From a virus: a DNA stretch of 64,000 nucleotides. The stretch lies in IMG/VR virus record IMGVR_UViG_3300047548_000652, positions 1 through 64,000 of that record; one strand, 5' to 3'. The translations under genes and the position numbers were made by a program. Every line of letters begins with the position of its first letter. Positions within the stretch are counted from its first letter, which is position 1. The notes below the pieces were generated by a model that worked only from the letters and a program-made list of their open reading frames with translations, had not been told where the DNA came from and did not search any database. Below are positions 42,523-50,249 of this stretch, piece after piece.

Positions 42523-42551
42523 ATAGTACCAAACTCAATACCGCTTGTCAA
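42523..42551 (-). promoter_or_regulatory. Promoter of branched RNA and tRNA-Tyr/Trp
   Basis: TTGACA, 17-base spacer, TACTAT. Start predicted near 42516, about ten bases before the closing stem of the RNA. Confidence 0.85.
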
Positions 42552-42554
42552 GTG

Positions 42555-42875
42555 TTATCGCACATCGGTATTGAGTTTGGGCTTCAACTCACGAATAAGC
42601 TCACGTTCAACTTCGTGGGCGGCAGACTTGCCACGTACAACCTGAACAACTTCTACAACGAAAGCGTCAGGACCGTACTTGCGGATGGCATCACAAAGAC
42701 GCCATGAGCGATCTTCTGCAAGTGCTCGTTGCACATGCTTACGCCAGCGGCGAGCCAAGGATTTCTTGGGGCTGGCTTGTTCCACGAAAGTCACACCGAT
42801 ATAAACAAGGTTTTTGACCTGGAGTTTATAGACAATGTGGTTTCGGTCAGTTCGCTTTTTCCGTTTCATCACCAT
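42555..42875 (-). CDS. GIY-YIG nuclease domain protein
   Basis: 106 residues. HIVYKLQVKNLVYIGVTF carries the GIY-YIG pair; LARRWRKHVQ and VVEVVQVVRGKSAAHEVERELIRELKP follow as in the family, including the catalytic Arg and Glu region. Small free-standing nuclease, possibly mobile. The ATG lies only about 7 bases beyond the -10 box, so the mRNA may be nearly leaderless. Confidence 0.85.
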   Translation of the reverse strand: MVMKRKKRTDRNHIVYKLQVKNLVYIGVTFVEQASPKKSLARRWRKHVQRALAEDRSWRLCDAIRKYGPDAFVVEVVQVVRGKSAAHEVERELIRELKPKLNTDVR

Positions 42876-42881
42876 GAATAC

Positions 42882-42909
42882 ATATTAGCATACCCATACC
42901 CGGAAGCAA
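42882..42909 (-). promoter_or_regulatory. Early promoter of GIY-YIG gene
   Basis: TTGCTT, 16 bases ending TGC, TAATAT. Weaker -35 than the other early promoters. Confidence 0.6.
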
Positions 42910-43107
42910 CTACTATTTGTGCATGGCTGGTATGCAATAATGCATGGCTTATATACAACAAAACTTGGCGTTTTCAATGGGACTGATATACAACTAAACG
43001 GTGTTTATTGAACCGTGTATAGTTGTATATCATATGTTGTATATGAGTACAACCTGGGGTTGTAACTATCATGAGCACAACCCCAGGTTAAATGTATTAG
43101 CAACTAA
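42910..43107. other. Palindrome-rich intergenic region
   Basis: About 200 bases without a gene. ATATACAACTA and TAGTTGTATAT (11 bp) flank an ACGGT/ACCGT inner pair at about 42990-43033. A second perfect 13-bp inverted repeat, aacctggggttgt / acaaccccaggtt, lies at 43051-43089 and may end the transcript of 43108-43281. Short GCATGGC/TATGC repeats lie near the promoter side. Confidence 0.7.
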
Positions 43108-43281
43108 TCATTTTCCAAAAAACTCGTCGTGCTCATCATAATCTGTTTGGTGTTCGCCCCAAACCTTTTTCCAGTTTTTGACTTGCCGCCGTCGTGGGCT
43201 GTCCTTCTTTTTGGCTGGACGGAAGTCCTCGTCATCATAATCATCATTGATGTCAAACTTACGAGTCTTGGAGTTTTTCAT
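43108..43281 (-). CDS. 57-residue charged protein
   Basis: MKNSKTRKFDINDDYDDEDFR ... QTDYDEHDEFFGK. Acidic patches flank a strongly basic centre (KKKDSPRRRQVKNWKK). Function unknown; possibly nucleic-acid binding. Confidence 0.65.
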   Translation of the reverse strand: MKNSKTRKFDINDDYDDEDFRPAKKKDSPRRRQVKNWKKVWGEHQTDYDEHDEFFGK

Positions 43282-43319
43282 GGCGTATTATTTTACTTAC
43301 CTCTTTCTATGTGGTTGCT

Positions 43320-43751
43320 TTATGGTAGTAGATCGGGGAAGGCTTCCTTGACAATCTTATATGTCAGTCCCTTCACTTTTTGGTTTTTGAGAAGCATGTT
43401 CATAAAGATTTCTGCTTCTCGCTTTTCCAGTGCTTCCAGGATTTGAATCAAAATCTGTTCCTTTCTATCATAGGAAAGATTTGGATCAACCCGTGGATTG
43501 TTTTCTTCAAACAAGTATGCTCTGCTTAGTTCTTGAGCAATGGTTGTGTATCCCATACCAACAGGGGCATCAGAGACACCATAGTATGGCACCTTCTCAA
43601 TAACAAACTTTACATTGGGGTCAAATGTACCTTTCAATACACTTCTTAGTGTATAAGTTCCATTTGATCGTAGGACATTGATCTTATCTTGTTTGGATGG
43701 TGCCATTTCAAACATATCAAAGATTTCATACATCATTTTGGTTTTTGTCAT
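43320..43751 (-). CDS. Conserved T4-like protein (DUF6433-like)
   Basis: 143 residues. APSKQDKINVLRSNGTYTLRSVLKGTFDPNVKF ... LIQILEALEKREAEIFMNMLLKNQKVKGLTYKIVKEAFPDLLP fits a protein found widely in T4-like marine phages next to RNase H. Function unknown. Confidence 0.8.
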   Translation of the reverse strand: MTKTKMMYEIFDMFEMAPSKQDKINVLRSNGTYTLRSVLKGTFDPNVKFVIEKVPYYGVSDAPVGMGYTTIAQELSRAYLFEENNPRVDPNLSYDRKEQILIQILEALEKREAEIFMNMLLKNQKVKGLTYKIVKEAFPDLLP

Positions 43752-43763
43752 TTCTCTCTCACT

Positions 43764-44615
43764 TTAGAACTCATCAACAACTGATGCAAGTTCGCTCAAT
43801 CTGTTTTCAATAAGGTAGTTTAGCATTTTCATTTTTGTGCCTGTCTTGGCAACATCATATTCCTCTAAAATCTTGGTTGTCATTTCTGTTGGAATAAAGT
43901 CCAAATCAACCAATACCTGATTTCTCTTATAGTTCCTCAACATAACATCATTAGAACAAAAGTCGGCAGGGTCTTTTGTAATCCATTCTGCCAGTTTCTT
44001 GCTATTTATAGGTTTCTGTCTTTCTCCAATAACAAAAACATTGTCAGAAGATAGGAAGTTTGGCACTCCATCACCCCGATCACCACGAATAATATGTTCC
44101 TTGGTAAAGGCAACAGGATCATCTGTTGTGATAAATCGCCTTAGAATAGGGCTATATTGAGATACATTTGGGTATTTCTGCAACTGAACAAAATCATTGT
44201 CTGATGACAAGATCAGCATGTTCTCTTGCTGAGAATACTTCTTCACCAGAACAGCAATGATGTCGTCTGCTTCTGCACCCTCAACTTCCACAACACGGTA
44301 TGGAAAATGTTCTTTCAACTCATCCCGTATCTTGTTTAGTGCCTCAAAGATTGCCACCCAATCAAAATCTGATTTATCACGATCTTTCTTTCGATGTGCC
44401 TTATAGAAAGGAAATACGTCCCGTCTCCAATACTTTTTACTATCACAGGCAATAACAATCGTTCCATACTTTGTTTTGAACTGCTGAATATATGAGCGGA
44501 GGGTATTTAGAACAATATGTCTAATCAGTCCTTCTTCAATCTTCATTTTTGGGTTGGAGTTGATCTGCTGCATCACACTCGCAATACCAGTTTGACTAAA
44601 ATCCACAATAATCAT
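43764..44615 (-). CDS. rnh: RNase H / 5'-3' flap exonuclease
   Basis: 283 residues (T4: 305). IVIACDSKKYWRRDVFPFYKAHR, EGAEADDIIAVLVKKY and ILSSDNDFVQLQ supply the metal-binding Asp/Glu residues of the FEN family, and GDRGDGVPNFLSSDNVF the helix-hairpin-helix region. Removes RNA primers during lagging-strand synthesis. Confidence 0.92.
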   Translation of the reverse strand: MIIVDFSQTGIASVMQQINSNPKMKIEEGLIRHIVLNTLRSYIQQFKTKYGTIVIACDSKKYWRRDVFPFYKAHRKKDRDKSDFDWVAIFEALNKIRDELKEHFPYRVVEVEGAEADDIIAVLVKKYSQQENMLILSSDNDFVQLQKYPNVSQYSPILRRFITTDDPVAFTKEHIIRGDRGDGVPNFLSSDNVFVIGERQKPINSKKLAEWITKDPADFCSNDVMLRNYKRNQVLVDLDFIPTEMTTKILEEYDVAKTGTKMKMLNYLIENRLSELASVVDEF

Positions 44616-44629
44616 TTATGTAATCTTTC

Positions 44630-44998
44630 TCACTCGTCGTCTTCTGGGTTATCTGTATTTTTTACCTTGTCTGTGATTTCTTTGACTTCGGCCAGAGATA
44701 CATTTTCATCAATGAATTTATGAAAGTGATGTTCGACACCAACTGAACGATAGACCAGTGCAGATAGAATAGCACACATAAAGTAGAAGTCTTTGGTGAA
44801 CTCGTCACTCTCGGTATCCACACCAAAGTTCTCTAACTCAAACAAAATAAGGTCAGACATTTCTGCTGTGATTGTGTCTGCAAAGTTTTGAATACTCTTT
44901 TCCTTCATCTTATTGACAGCATCAATATTCAGGGAAGTATCCCGTACAATCTTACTCTTTGGAAAGGCAACAACATTGGTTTCAGTATTGGATGTCAT
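44630..44998 (-). CDS. Conserved helical protein of the RNase H region
   Basis: 122 residues, mostly helical (FADTITAEMSDLILFELENFGVD ... HHFHKFIDENVSLAEVKEIT). Similar small proteins accompany rnh in marine T4-like phages. Function unknown. Confidence 0.65.
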   Translation of the reverse strand: MTSNTETNVVAFPKSKIVRDTSLNIDAVNKMKEKSIQNFADTITAEMSDLILFELENFGVDTESDEFTKDFYFMCAILSALVYRSVGVEHHFHKFIDENVSLAEVKEITDKVKNTDNPEDDE

Positions 44999-44999
44999 T

Positions 45000-46205
45000 T
45001 TATTTCACCACTTTGATTAGAACTGTGTCTGTATTTATTCGACCAGAGGCTTGCTTTTCCACGGCCTTGATGTCTTCCATGATCTTACGTAGTGCCAGCT
45101 TACCACCAGAGAGCACCTTTGGCAATACATCTTTTGGCTTGCGTAGCGTTTTGGTTATGGAAGTCTTTTCATCAAAGCCAATAATAGTTGTTCCCTTCAC
45201 GATTAAACCTGTAGGGCCAATAGCATTGAACACGCTAAGGCGGCGAGTGCTAACATTGAATACCCAGGCTTGTTGTGATCCAATGATAGTAGCAGGGCTA
45301 ATAGAAGTAAGGTTATAGGTATCATCTTTTTCCTTGTACTTCAACTTCTCTACCAAAGCAGTAGCAGGCTTTTCTTTCTTCTTACGAGGCTTACGAGATA
45401 CCTTTGTGACAGTTGAAAATGTCTCTGATGTTGAAATGATACCCTTGACAAACTCCACATACTTTTTTAGGGCAGACTTTTTCCAACCCTTGTATGCTTC
45501 CTTTAGATCATCATCCTTGCCTGTGTAGGCATCATACAACTCAGAGTAAAGTGGACGATAGTATTCTGCAACCTTTTTTGCGATTGCGGGCTTGATATTC
45601 TTGGCTCGCATCCAAGCAGATGCATCAAAGTCGGGCACTCCTGAAAGAATGAACTTATCAAGCTCCTCCTCCAAGGCAGAGATTACATCTGTTGCCTTGG
45701 ATTCAACCCGACTTTGAATAGAGATTACAGGTGCAATCTCAACATCTTCTTCCTGCTTTTGTTCAGGTGCAGCCACACACAAAGCATCAAGAGTAGACCA
45801 CATCTTGGTCTCAATCTGCTCTGGTAGTGTGCCACCACGAGTAAGATTGCGAAAACCCCAACCAGTGGTACGAAGCTTGTTAGCATCGACCTGTGGAAGT
45901 GCTTTCAAATATGCCTTGAACTTTTTGGTTGTGGCTGGGTCTGTACTGCTATCCTTTACTTTGGACTTGAGATATTCGATGACATATCTCTTGGCATCTT
46001 CGGAGTCGTTATTATAGTTATACCAGTTATAAAACCGAATGATGTCAAGATTAGAAGAGTTGGTACTAATCGTTGGTTCAGAGCCAAAATGCTTCTCATT
46101 GATAAGCGAGTCCTTAGCCCGACTTAGATTTTTTGATCTCTTCATATTCTTTCTCAAAGTCCGAGAAACTATATTCCTTGAAGTCTGTGATAAGGTTTGT
46201 GCCAT
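45000..46205 (-). CDS. Conserved phage protein of unknown function
   Basis: 401 residues. Two parts: a helical N-terminal 260 residues and a beta-rich C-terminus (LTSISPATIIGSQQAWVFNVSTRR ... KGTTIIGFDEKTSITKTLRKP) that looks like a repeated barrel. An internal ATG at 46145 would reduce the overlap with the upstream gene from 92 to 32 bases and may be the true start. Confidence 0.7.
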   Translation of the reverse strand: MAQTLSQTSRNIVSRTLRKNMKRSKNLSRAKDSLINEKHFGSEPTISTNSSNLDIIRFYNWYNYNNDSEDAKRYVIEYLKSKVKDSSTDPATTKKFKAYLKALPQVDANKLRTTGWGFRNLTRGGTLPEQIETKMWSTLDALCVAAPEQKQEEDVEIAPVISIQSRVESKATDVISALEEELDKFILSGVPDFDASAWMRAKNIKPAIAKKVAEYYRPLYSELYDAYTGKDDDLKEAYKGWKKSALKKYVEFVKGIISTSETFSTVTKVSRKPRKKKEKPATALVEKLKYKEKDDTYNLTSISPATIIGSQQAWVFNVSTRRLSVFNAIGPTGLIVKGTTIIGFDEKTSITKTLRKPKDVLPKVLSGGKLALRKIMEDIKAVEKQASGRINTDTVLIKVVK

Positions 46206-46437
46206 ATTCTGTCCAGCCTATATCATCTTCCATATTGGATGCAGCATCCCATGCCTCATCCAGCGATTCATACACAACACTTGTAGCATAGACTTCCACG
46301 ATTGTCAATATGTTTGGTGTCCAGGTTTTATCTGCAACATTATATTCTTCAAAGATAGCAGTCACATTTTGCATATGTGCTATGCGAAATTGTGGACCCT
46401 TGGTTTGTAAAACATAAACACCATTATCTGCCGACAT
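46114..46437 (-). CDS. Conserved small phage protein (MSADNGVYVL type)
   Basis: 107 residues. MSADNGVYVLQTKGPQFRIAH and the centre IVEVYATSVVYESLDEAWDAA are typical of a common small phage protein of unknown function. GAGGA lies 8 bases upstream of the ATG. Confidence 0.8.
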   Translation of the reverse strand: MSADNGVYVLQTKGPQFRIAHMQNVTAIFEEYNVADKTWTPNILTIVEVYATSVVYESLDEAWDAASNMEDDIGWTEYGTNLITDFKEYSFSDFEKEYEEIKKSKSG

Positions 46438-46462
46438 ATTTCTTTTCCTCTTACTGTTTATT

Positions 46463-46573
46463 ATCTGCTGCTTGCATATCTTTCAACCAAGACTTCCACA
46501 CATCTTTTCCCTTTGCCTTACCGAACTTATTTTGAAGGCGAATCTTTTGACGGTTTGAATCCAACTTTGTCAT
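46463..46573 (-). CDS. 36-residue basic peptide gene
   Basis: MTKLDSNRQKIRLQNKFGK ... ends RYASSR. The ATG overlaps the upstream stop as ATGA, which supports translation, but the frame is short and no family is known. Confidence 0.45.
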
Positions 46574-46821
46574 TTATCATTATCTCCTACTCTTGATTTT
46601 AGTGCCTTTAGAATAAAATCTTTCTTGTCTACTCCATCAGGTATTTCCAGGCAATCACCCAAAACAACATCAGTTGATGTTGCTACTTGTGTTAGTTCAT
46701 TATATAGTGTTGTGCCCTTTGCTCGGCACTCGTGAAAATTCTGGTATGCACTTGGATCAACATATACTTCACAAGTAAAGTTCAAGGTGCTACATAGAAT
46801 AAAACCTGCTGTAAAACTCAT
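46570..46821 (-). CDS. Small Cys-containing protein
   Basis: 83 residues with a weakly hydrophobic start (MSFTAGFILCSTLNFTCEVYVD) and four Cys; possibly periplasmic. AGGGA precedes the ATG. Unknown function. Confidence 0.6.
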   Translation of the reverse strand: MSFTAGFILCSTLNFTCEVYVDPSAYQNFHECRAKGTTLYNELTQVATSTDVVLGDCLEIPDGVDKKDFILKALKSRVGDNDK

Positions 46822-46832
46822 ATTTCTAATCC

Positions 46833-47084
46833 CTATGAATAACTGATACTCCTGATTGAGTCCAGCCTAAATGATCGCCAATTATTATTATCTATATCCC
46901 ATACAACAAGCACATCCTCATTTTCCTTTTTGGATGATTCTGTGATGTATTCTGGTAGATAATCTTCCAGTAGCGTGCATCGCATCTGTCTTAGGCTACC
47001 ATCAGATTTCTCAAACACAACAGTCATAATATGGCTTTGAAGATTGCTCTTTAGACTTTCTTGTTCTAACATAACTTCAGTCAT
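46833..47084 (-). CDS. WYL_2-like SH3-barrel protein (paralogue 1)
   Basis: 83 residues. VVFEKSDGSLRQMRCTL ... WDIDNNNWRSFRLDSIRSISYS matches the WYL_2 (Sm-like SH3 barrel) pattern and the paralogue at 58489-58758. Probably binds nucleic acid or nucleotides, but no function is established. Confidence 0.75.
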   Translation of the reverse strand: MTEVMLEQESLKSNLQSHIMTVVFEKSDGSLRQMRCTLLEDYLPEYITESSKKENEDVLVVWDIDNNNWRSFRLDSIRSISYS

Positions 47085-47087
47085 TTT

Positions 47088-47339
47088 TTATCGTCCCCTG
47101 TTATTTTCTAGGATAGCCTCAATAACATCTTTGTGTTGGTCTATTATATGGAAAGTGTAATCTTCCATTAGATACGCACAACATAATCCAATAATCAAAA
47201 TATTTATGTCAGTGATTACTCCCAAGGCATAAAAAAGTGTGCCAATAACTCCAAGTATATACACGAAGTTTATTGTAAAGAATATTGTTGCCATTAGATA
47301 TATAATGGTTTTGCCATTTTCTTCAATGAACTTTTTCAT
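47088..47339 (-). CDS. Small membrane protein with two helices
   Basis: 83 residues from ATG 47339 (MKKFIEENGKTIIYLMATIFF). Two hydrophobic segments span about 13-40 and 43-60. GGAG lies ten bases upstream within the end of glutaredoxin. Unknown role at the host membrane. Confidence 0.7.
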   Translation of the reverse strand: MKKFIEENGKTIIYLMATIFFTINFVYILGVIGTLFYALGVITDINILIIGLCCAYLMEDYTFHIIDQHKDVIEAILENNRGR

Positions 47340-47340
47340 T

Positions 47341-47586
47341 TTAGGCAATCTCCAAATATACTCTTAGGTCTTCATATCCACCAATACGAATACCATCAAA
47401 TCTAAAAATCTGTGGTACTGTTGGTTTGATATCTGGTCCTAATATAGCACAAAGGTCTTCCTTTGTAAAGTCCTCATTGAATATTTTTTCTACATATTGA
47501 ATATGTAGGTTTTCAAGGATTGCCTTGGCTTTATCACACCAAGGGCAATCTGGTTTAGAGTATATTATCATTTTCATACTATTCAT
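47341..47586 (-). CDS. Glutaredoxin
   Basis: 81 residues with the CPWC active site (Cys14, Cys17) in IIYSKPDCPWCDKAKA and the TVPQIFRFDGIRIGGYEDL glutathione-binding part. A likely electron donor for ribonucleotide reductase. Its first residues MNSMK are not typical of glutaredoxin; they come from the QV start cassette (ATGAATAG overlap with the preceding QV gene). The native start is probably the internal MKMIIYSK or MIIYSK. Confidence 0.88.
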   Translation of the reverse strand: MNSMKMIIYSKPDCPWCDKAKAILENLHIQYVEKIFNEDFTKEDLCAILGPDIKPTVPQIFRFDGIRIGGYEDLRVYLEIA

Positions 47587-47923
47587 TCATTTGATCCCTA
47601 ACTTCATCCCTAGCTTTATGGTAGACTTGATCCCTGACTTGATCCTCGACTTGAGACATGACTTGATCCAAGACTCGATCCCAGACTTGAATCCCAACAC
47701 GATCCCAGGTTTGATTACAGAGTTGATCCCTGATTTGGTCCCATAATTGAAACCTGACTTGATCCCTGATTTGGTCCCATAATTGAAACCTGACTTGATC
47801 CCAGACTTCACCTTCAACTTGGCTTTCAACTTGAAACCTGACTTGACCATCGGCTTCATTCCAGACTCGATCAAAGACTTGATCAAAAACTTTAGGTGCA
47901 ACTTGATCTTTCATACTATTCAT
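47579..47923 (-). CDS. QV-repeat mini-protein, long member
   Basis: 114 residues, almost twice the family norm. Opens MNSMKDQVAP, ends VRDQMNE. A tandem 36-bp duplication (VRFQLWDQIRDQ twice) and a 72-bp block identical to one in the gene at 48113-48295 explain the extra length. Last QV gene before glutaredoxin, overlapping it by 8 bases. Confidence 0.8.
   Translation of the reverse strand: MNSMKDQVAPKVFDQVFDRVWNEADGQVRFQVESQVEGEVWDQVRFQLWDQIRDQVRFQLWDQIRDQLCNQTWDRVGIQVWDRVLDQVMSQVEDQVRDQVYHKARDEVRDQMNE
47662..47733 (-). repeat. 72-bp block shared by two QV genes, copy 1
   Basis: Identical base for base to 48202-48273, exactly 540 bp away, although the flanking QV repeats differ. Indicates recent recombination or gene conversion. 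Confidence 0.92.
47723..47794 (-). repeat. 36-bp perfect tandem duplication in a QV gene
   Basis: Two copies, 47723-47758 and 47759-47794, each encoding 12 residues (three four-residue units) in frame. Confidence 0.95.
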
Positions 47924-48116
47924 TTATTTGGTACCTGACTTGATTTCTGACACAATCATAGATTTGATCGTGGATTCGATTCCTAACTTGAATACTAATT
48001 TCAGTATTGACTTGTTGATGGACCTGATCCCAGGCTTGATCACTAACTTTATCCCCAACTTGATCCCAGACTTGATTATAGACTTGAGTGTCTATTCGTT
48101 TTTTCATACTATTCAT
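47916..48116 (-). CDS. QV-repeat mini-protein
   Basis: 66 residues. Opens MNSMKKRIDT, ends RYQINE. ATGAATAG overlap with the gene downstream and ATGA overlap with the one upstream. Contains an off-repeat NTEISIQ segment. Confidence 0.78.
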   Translation of the reverse strand: MNSMKKRIDTQVYNQVWDQVGDKVSDQAWDQVHQQVNTEISIQVRNRIHDQIYDCVRNQVRYQINE

Positions 48117-48295
48117 TTAGTTTCATCCCGAACTTGATCTTGGACTGGAACTAAGGCTTGAGGACATATTTGATTTCTCACTTGAACAGTGAGTTCCCAA
48201 CCTTGATCCAAGACTCGATCCCAGACTTGAATCCCAACACGATCCCAGGTTTGATTACAGAGTTGATCCCTGACTTTGTGTTTCACACTATTCAT
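48113..48295 (-). CDS. QV-repeat mini-protein
   Basis: 60 residues. Opens MNSVKHKVRD, ends VRDETK with an ATGA junction. Its middle (LCNQTWDRVGIQVWDRVLDQ) is the 72-bp block shared with 47579-47923, followed by a divergent GWELTVQ segment. Confidence 0.78.
   Translation of the reverse strand: MNSVKHKVRDQLCNQTWDRVGIQVWDRVLDQGWELTVQVRNQICPQALVPVQDQVRDETK
48202..48273 (-). repeat. 72-bp block shared by two QV genes, copy 2
   Basis: Partner of 47662-47733. Confidence 0.92.
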
Positions 48296-48476
48296 TTAGT
48301 TGATCCTTCATTTGAGACCTAACTTGATCTCCAACTTGAACCCATACCTGATCATCAACTGGAGTCCAGATATATGTATCAACCTGAGACATTACACGAA
48401 GATAAACATGATCTCTGATTTGATCCTCAATCTCATTCCAGATGTCAGCATCAATTCGTCTATCCACACTATTCAT
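48288..48476 (-). CDS. QV-repeat mini-protein after the phosphoesterase
   Basis: 62 residues. Opens MNSVDRRIDA, ends KDQLNE. Starts four bases after the phosphoesterase stop, with GAGG supplied by that gene's last codons (GAG GTT TGA). More acidic start than its neighbours. Confidence 0.78.
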   Translation of the reverse strand: MNSVDRRIDADIWNEIEDQIRDHVYLRVMSQVDTYIWTPVDDQVWVQVGDQVRSQMKDQLNE

Positions 48477-48480
48477 TTTA

Positions 48481-49296
48481 TCAAACCTCAAAATAAGTAT
48501 CAGGGTTGAAGTGCGTTGCTATGCTTTCATACCCTTCATAACCACGAGCATTAGATACAAGTGTGGTTTCACCAATCTCAAACTTTGACTGAATGTGAGT
48601 ATGACCAAACACCCAATACTTTACCTGTGGTCTATCCATAATGAACTCATCAAGGGCACTCGCATAACCAGCATCAAGGTGATTACCACCGTGATAAGGA
48701 TTGATTCCTTTGTATGTGGGTGAATGATGTGTTACCACCACACAGTTCTTGTGCTTGTTTGCTTCCAGTTCTGTTGTTAGAAACTCCATTGTCTTTGTGT
48801 GCTTTTCATAGGCGTGCTTTGTAAAAAACCTATCCTTGCCGATTTCAATGTAATGAAAATCATTCATACCAGCACCAACAGCCCGATGTGCCAATGGATC
48901 GTCTTTATTCATATCAGTCCATAGAGTGCCACCAAGCACAACTGTACTATCATCCAAATGATATGACGAATCATTCAGGTGAATTACACCCGGCAGATAC
49001 TTCTCAATATACTCTGCTTCAAGGTTGATGTCAAACCCATATGACTCGTGGTTGCCAGTCACATAGAACACTCGCTTGAAGTTTTCACGGACGATATTGA
49101 AAAATGTTAGGGTGCGATCCCGTAGTTTTCTGTTCCGGGCATCAGTCATCCTTGGATTTAGTGCCCTCAACAAAGTGATGTCGCCAGCCAAAATGAGATT
49201 GTCACCAGAGATTGCCATAAATCTTGGTGAAGCAAAAAATCTTGGTGAAGCAAACTCAATGTGTAGGTCAGACATATAATAGAACTTGTGTGTCAT
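48481..49296 (-). CDS. Calcineurin-like metallophosphoesterase
   Basis: 271 residues. Metal motifs in order: SDLHIE (Asp10, His12), LAGDIT, GNHESYG, THHSP and GHTH. An 18-bp tandem duplication after SDLHIE gives FASPRFFASPRF. Embedded between QV genes: its ATG overlaps the stop of the upstream QV gene as ATGA. Substrate unknown (nucleic acid or nucleotide). Confidence 0.9.
   Translation of the reverse strand: MTHKFYYMSDLHIEFASPRFFASPRFMAISGDNLILAGDITLLRALNPRMTDARNRKLRDRTLTFFNIVRENFKRVFYVTGNHESYGFDINLEAEYIEKYLPGVIHLNDSSYHLDDSTVVLGGTLWTDMNKDDPLAHRAVGAGMNDFHYIEIGKDRFFTKHAYEKHTKTMEFLTTELEANKHKNCVVVTHHSPTYKGINPYHGGNHLDAGYASALDEFIMDRPQVKYWVFGHTHIQSKFEIGETTLVSNARGYEGYESIATHFNPDTYFEV
49219..49254 (-). 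repeat. 18-bp tandem duplication in phosphoesterase gene
   Basis: Two perfect copies of aaatcttggtgaagcaaa, adding six residues next to the first metal motif. Confidence 0.95.
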
Positions 49297-49478
49297 TTTG
49301 TTTCATCCCAGACTTGAATATAGACTTGATCATGGACTTGATCGCTGACTTGATCCCAGACTCGACCCATGATTTGATCCCTGACTTGTTCATGGACTTG
49401 ATCACTGACTTGATTCCAGACTTGTTCATGGACTTGACGCCGGACTTGATCACTGACTTGTTTTTTCACACTATTCAT
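49293..49478 (-). CDS. QV-repeat mini-protein
   Basis: 61 residues. Opens MNSVKKQVSD, ends VWDETK. Its TGA overlaps the phosphoesterase ATG, and GGGATG in the WDE codons is the phosphoesterase Shine-Dalgarno sequence. Confidence 0.8.
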   Translation of the reverse strand: MNSVKKQVSDQVRRQVHEQVWNQVSDQVHEQVRDQIMGRVWDQVSDQVHDQVYIQVWDETK

Positions 49479-49674
49479 TTAGTTGATCCCATACTTGATT
49501 TCTAACTTGAGCCCAAACATGATCCCTGACTTGAACCTCGACTTGATCGCTGATTTGGTCCCAGATTTGATTTCTAATTTGTTCCCAGTCTTGAGACCAG
49601 ACTTGATGATAAACACGAGAGGTTCTCAGTTCAGCCCAAGGTTGATCCCAGATATGTTGTTTCAAACTATTCAT
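49471..49674 (-). CDS. QV-repeat mini-protein
   Basis: 67 residues. Opens MNSLKQHIWD, ends VWDQLNE. An off-repeat stretch PWAELRTSRVYH interrupts the pattern near the N-terminus. Confidence 0.8.
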   Translation of the reverse strand: MNSLKQHIWDQPWAELRTSRVYHQVWSQDWEQIRNQIWDQISDQVEVQVRDHVWAQVRNQVWDQLNE

Positions 49675-49843
49675 CTATTTGATCCCAACCTTGATCTCTA
49701 ACTTGAAACCAAACCTGTTGATAAACTTGATTACTGGCTTGATTGCTGGTTTGAACCATAACTTGAATACAGACTTGAGATTTGATTTGTTCATAAACGT
49801 GATCCCAAATCTTAGTTTTAGCTATCTGTCTCACACTATTCAT
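49667..49843 (-). CDS. QV-repeat mini-protein
   Basis: 58 residues. Opens MNSVRQIAKT, ends GWDQIDE. Found by following the junctions: 8-base overlap downstream, ATGA overlap upstream. Confidence 0.78.
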   Translation of the reverse strand: MNSVRQIAKTKIWDHVYEQIKSQVCIQVMVQTSNQASNQVYQQVWFQVRDQGWDQIDE

Positions 49844-50013
49844 TTCATTTCATCCCAGAGTTGATCATCCAATTGTTCCCAGAATAGAAACCTGACTTGA
49901 GCCCAAACATGATCCCTGACTTGATCAAGGGCTTGATCCCTGACTTGATTCCAGACTTGTTCATGGACTTGATCACTGACTTGAGACCAGACTTGTTTTT
50001 TCACACTATTCAT
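49840..50013 (-). CDS. QV-repeat mini-protein
   Basis: 57 residues. Opens MNSVKKQVWS, ends QLWDEMK. ATGA junction downstream, ATGAATAG junction upstream. Confidence 0.78.
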   Translation of the reverse strand: MNSVKKQVWSQVSDQVHEQVWNQVRDQALDQVRDHVWAQVRFLFWEQLDDQLWDEMK

Positions 50014-50194
50014 CAATTTGATTCTCGACTTGAGTCCTGACTTGAGTCCTGACTTGAGCACAAACTTGTTTATCAACTTGGGTCCAGACTTGAAACCGGA
50101 CTTGATCGTAGACTTGATTACTGACTTGATTATAGACTTGACTATCAACATTAGGCCAGACGTTACTTTTGACTTTGTATTTCACACTATTCAT
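50006..50194 (-). CDS. QV-repeat mini-protein at head of an array
   Basis: 62 residues. Opens MNSVKYKVKS, ends ENQIDE. GGAG lies 8 bases before the third of three adjacent ATGs (50194), which is the family start. The leader TATGGAGATATGATGATG nearly matches that of the other array head at 52271. Confidence 0.8.
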   Translation of the reverse strand: MNSVKYKVKSNVWPNVDSQVYNQVSNQVYDQVRFQVWTQVDKQVCAQVRTQVRTQVENQIDE

Positions 50195-50216
50195 CATCAT
50201 ATCTCCATAATGAAGA

Positions 50217-50243
50217 AGGGGTCCAGTTAGACCAGACCCCCTT
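50217..50243 (-). terminator. Terminator before a QV array
   Basis: aaggggtc paired with gacccc-ctt (one bulged C) on either side of a 12-base loop, followed on the minus strand by TTCTTCATTATGG. Separates 50250-50588 from the QV array head. Confidence 0.7.
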
Positions 50244-50249
50244 TATGGT

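Noticed and set aside
42441-42707. A plus-strand frame over the branched RNA and GIY-YIG gene
   Set aside because: No ribosome-binding site, antisense to supported features.
4649-44010. TATAAATA copies inside genes at 4649, 13076, 18775 and 44003
   Set aside because: All lie within coding sequence more than 100 bp from the next start; in AT-rich DNA a few chance copies are expected, so they are not called as promoters.
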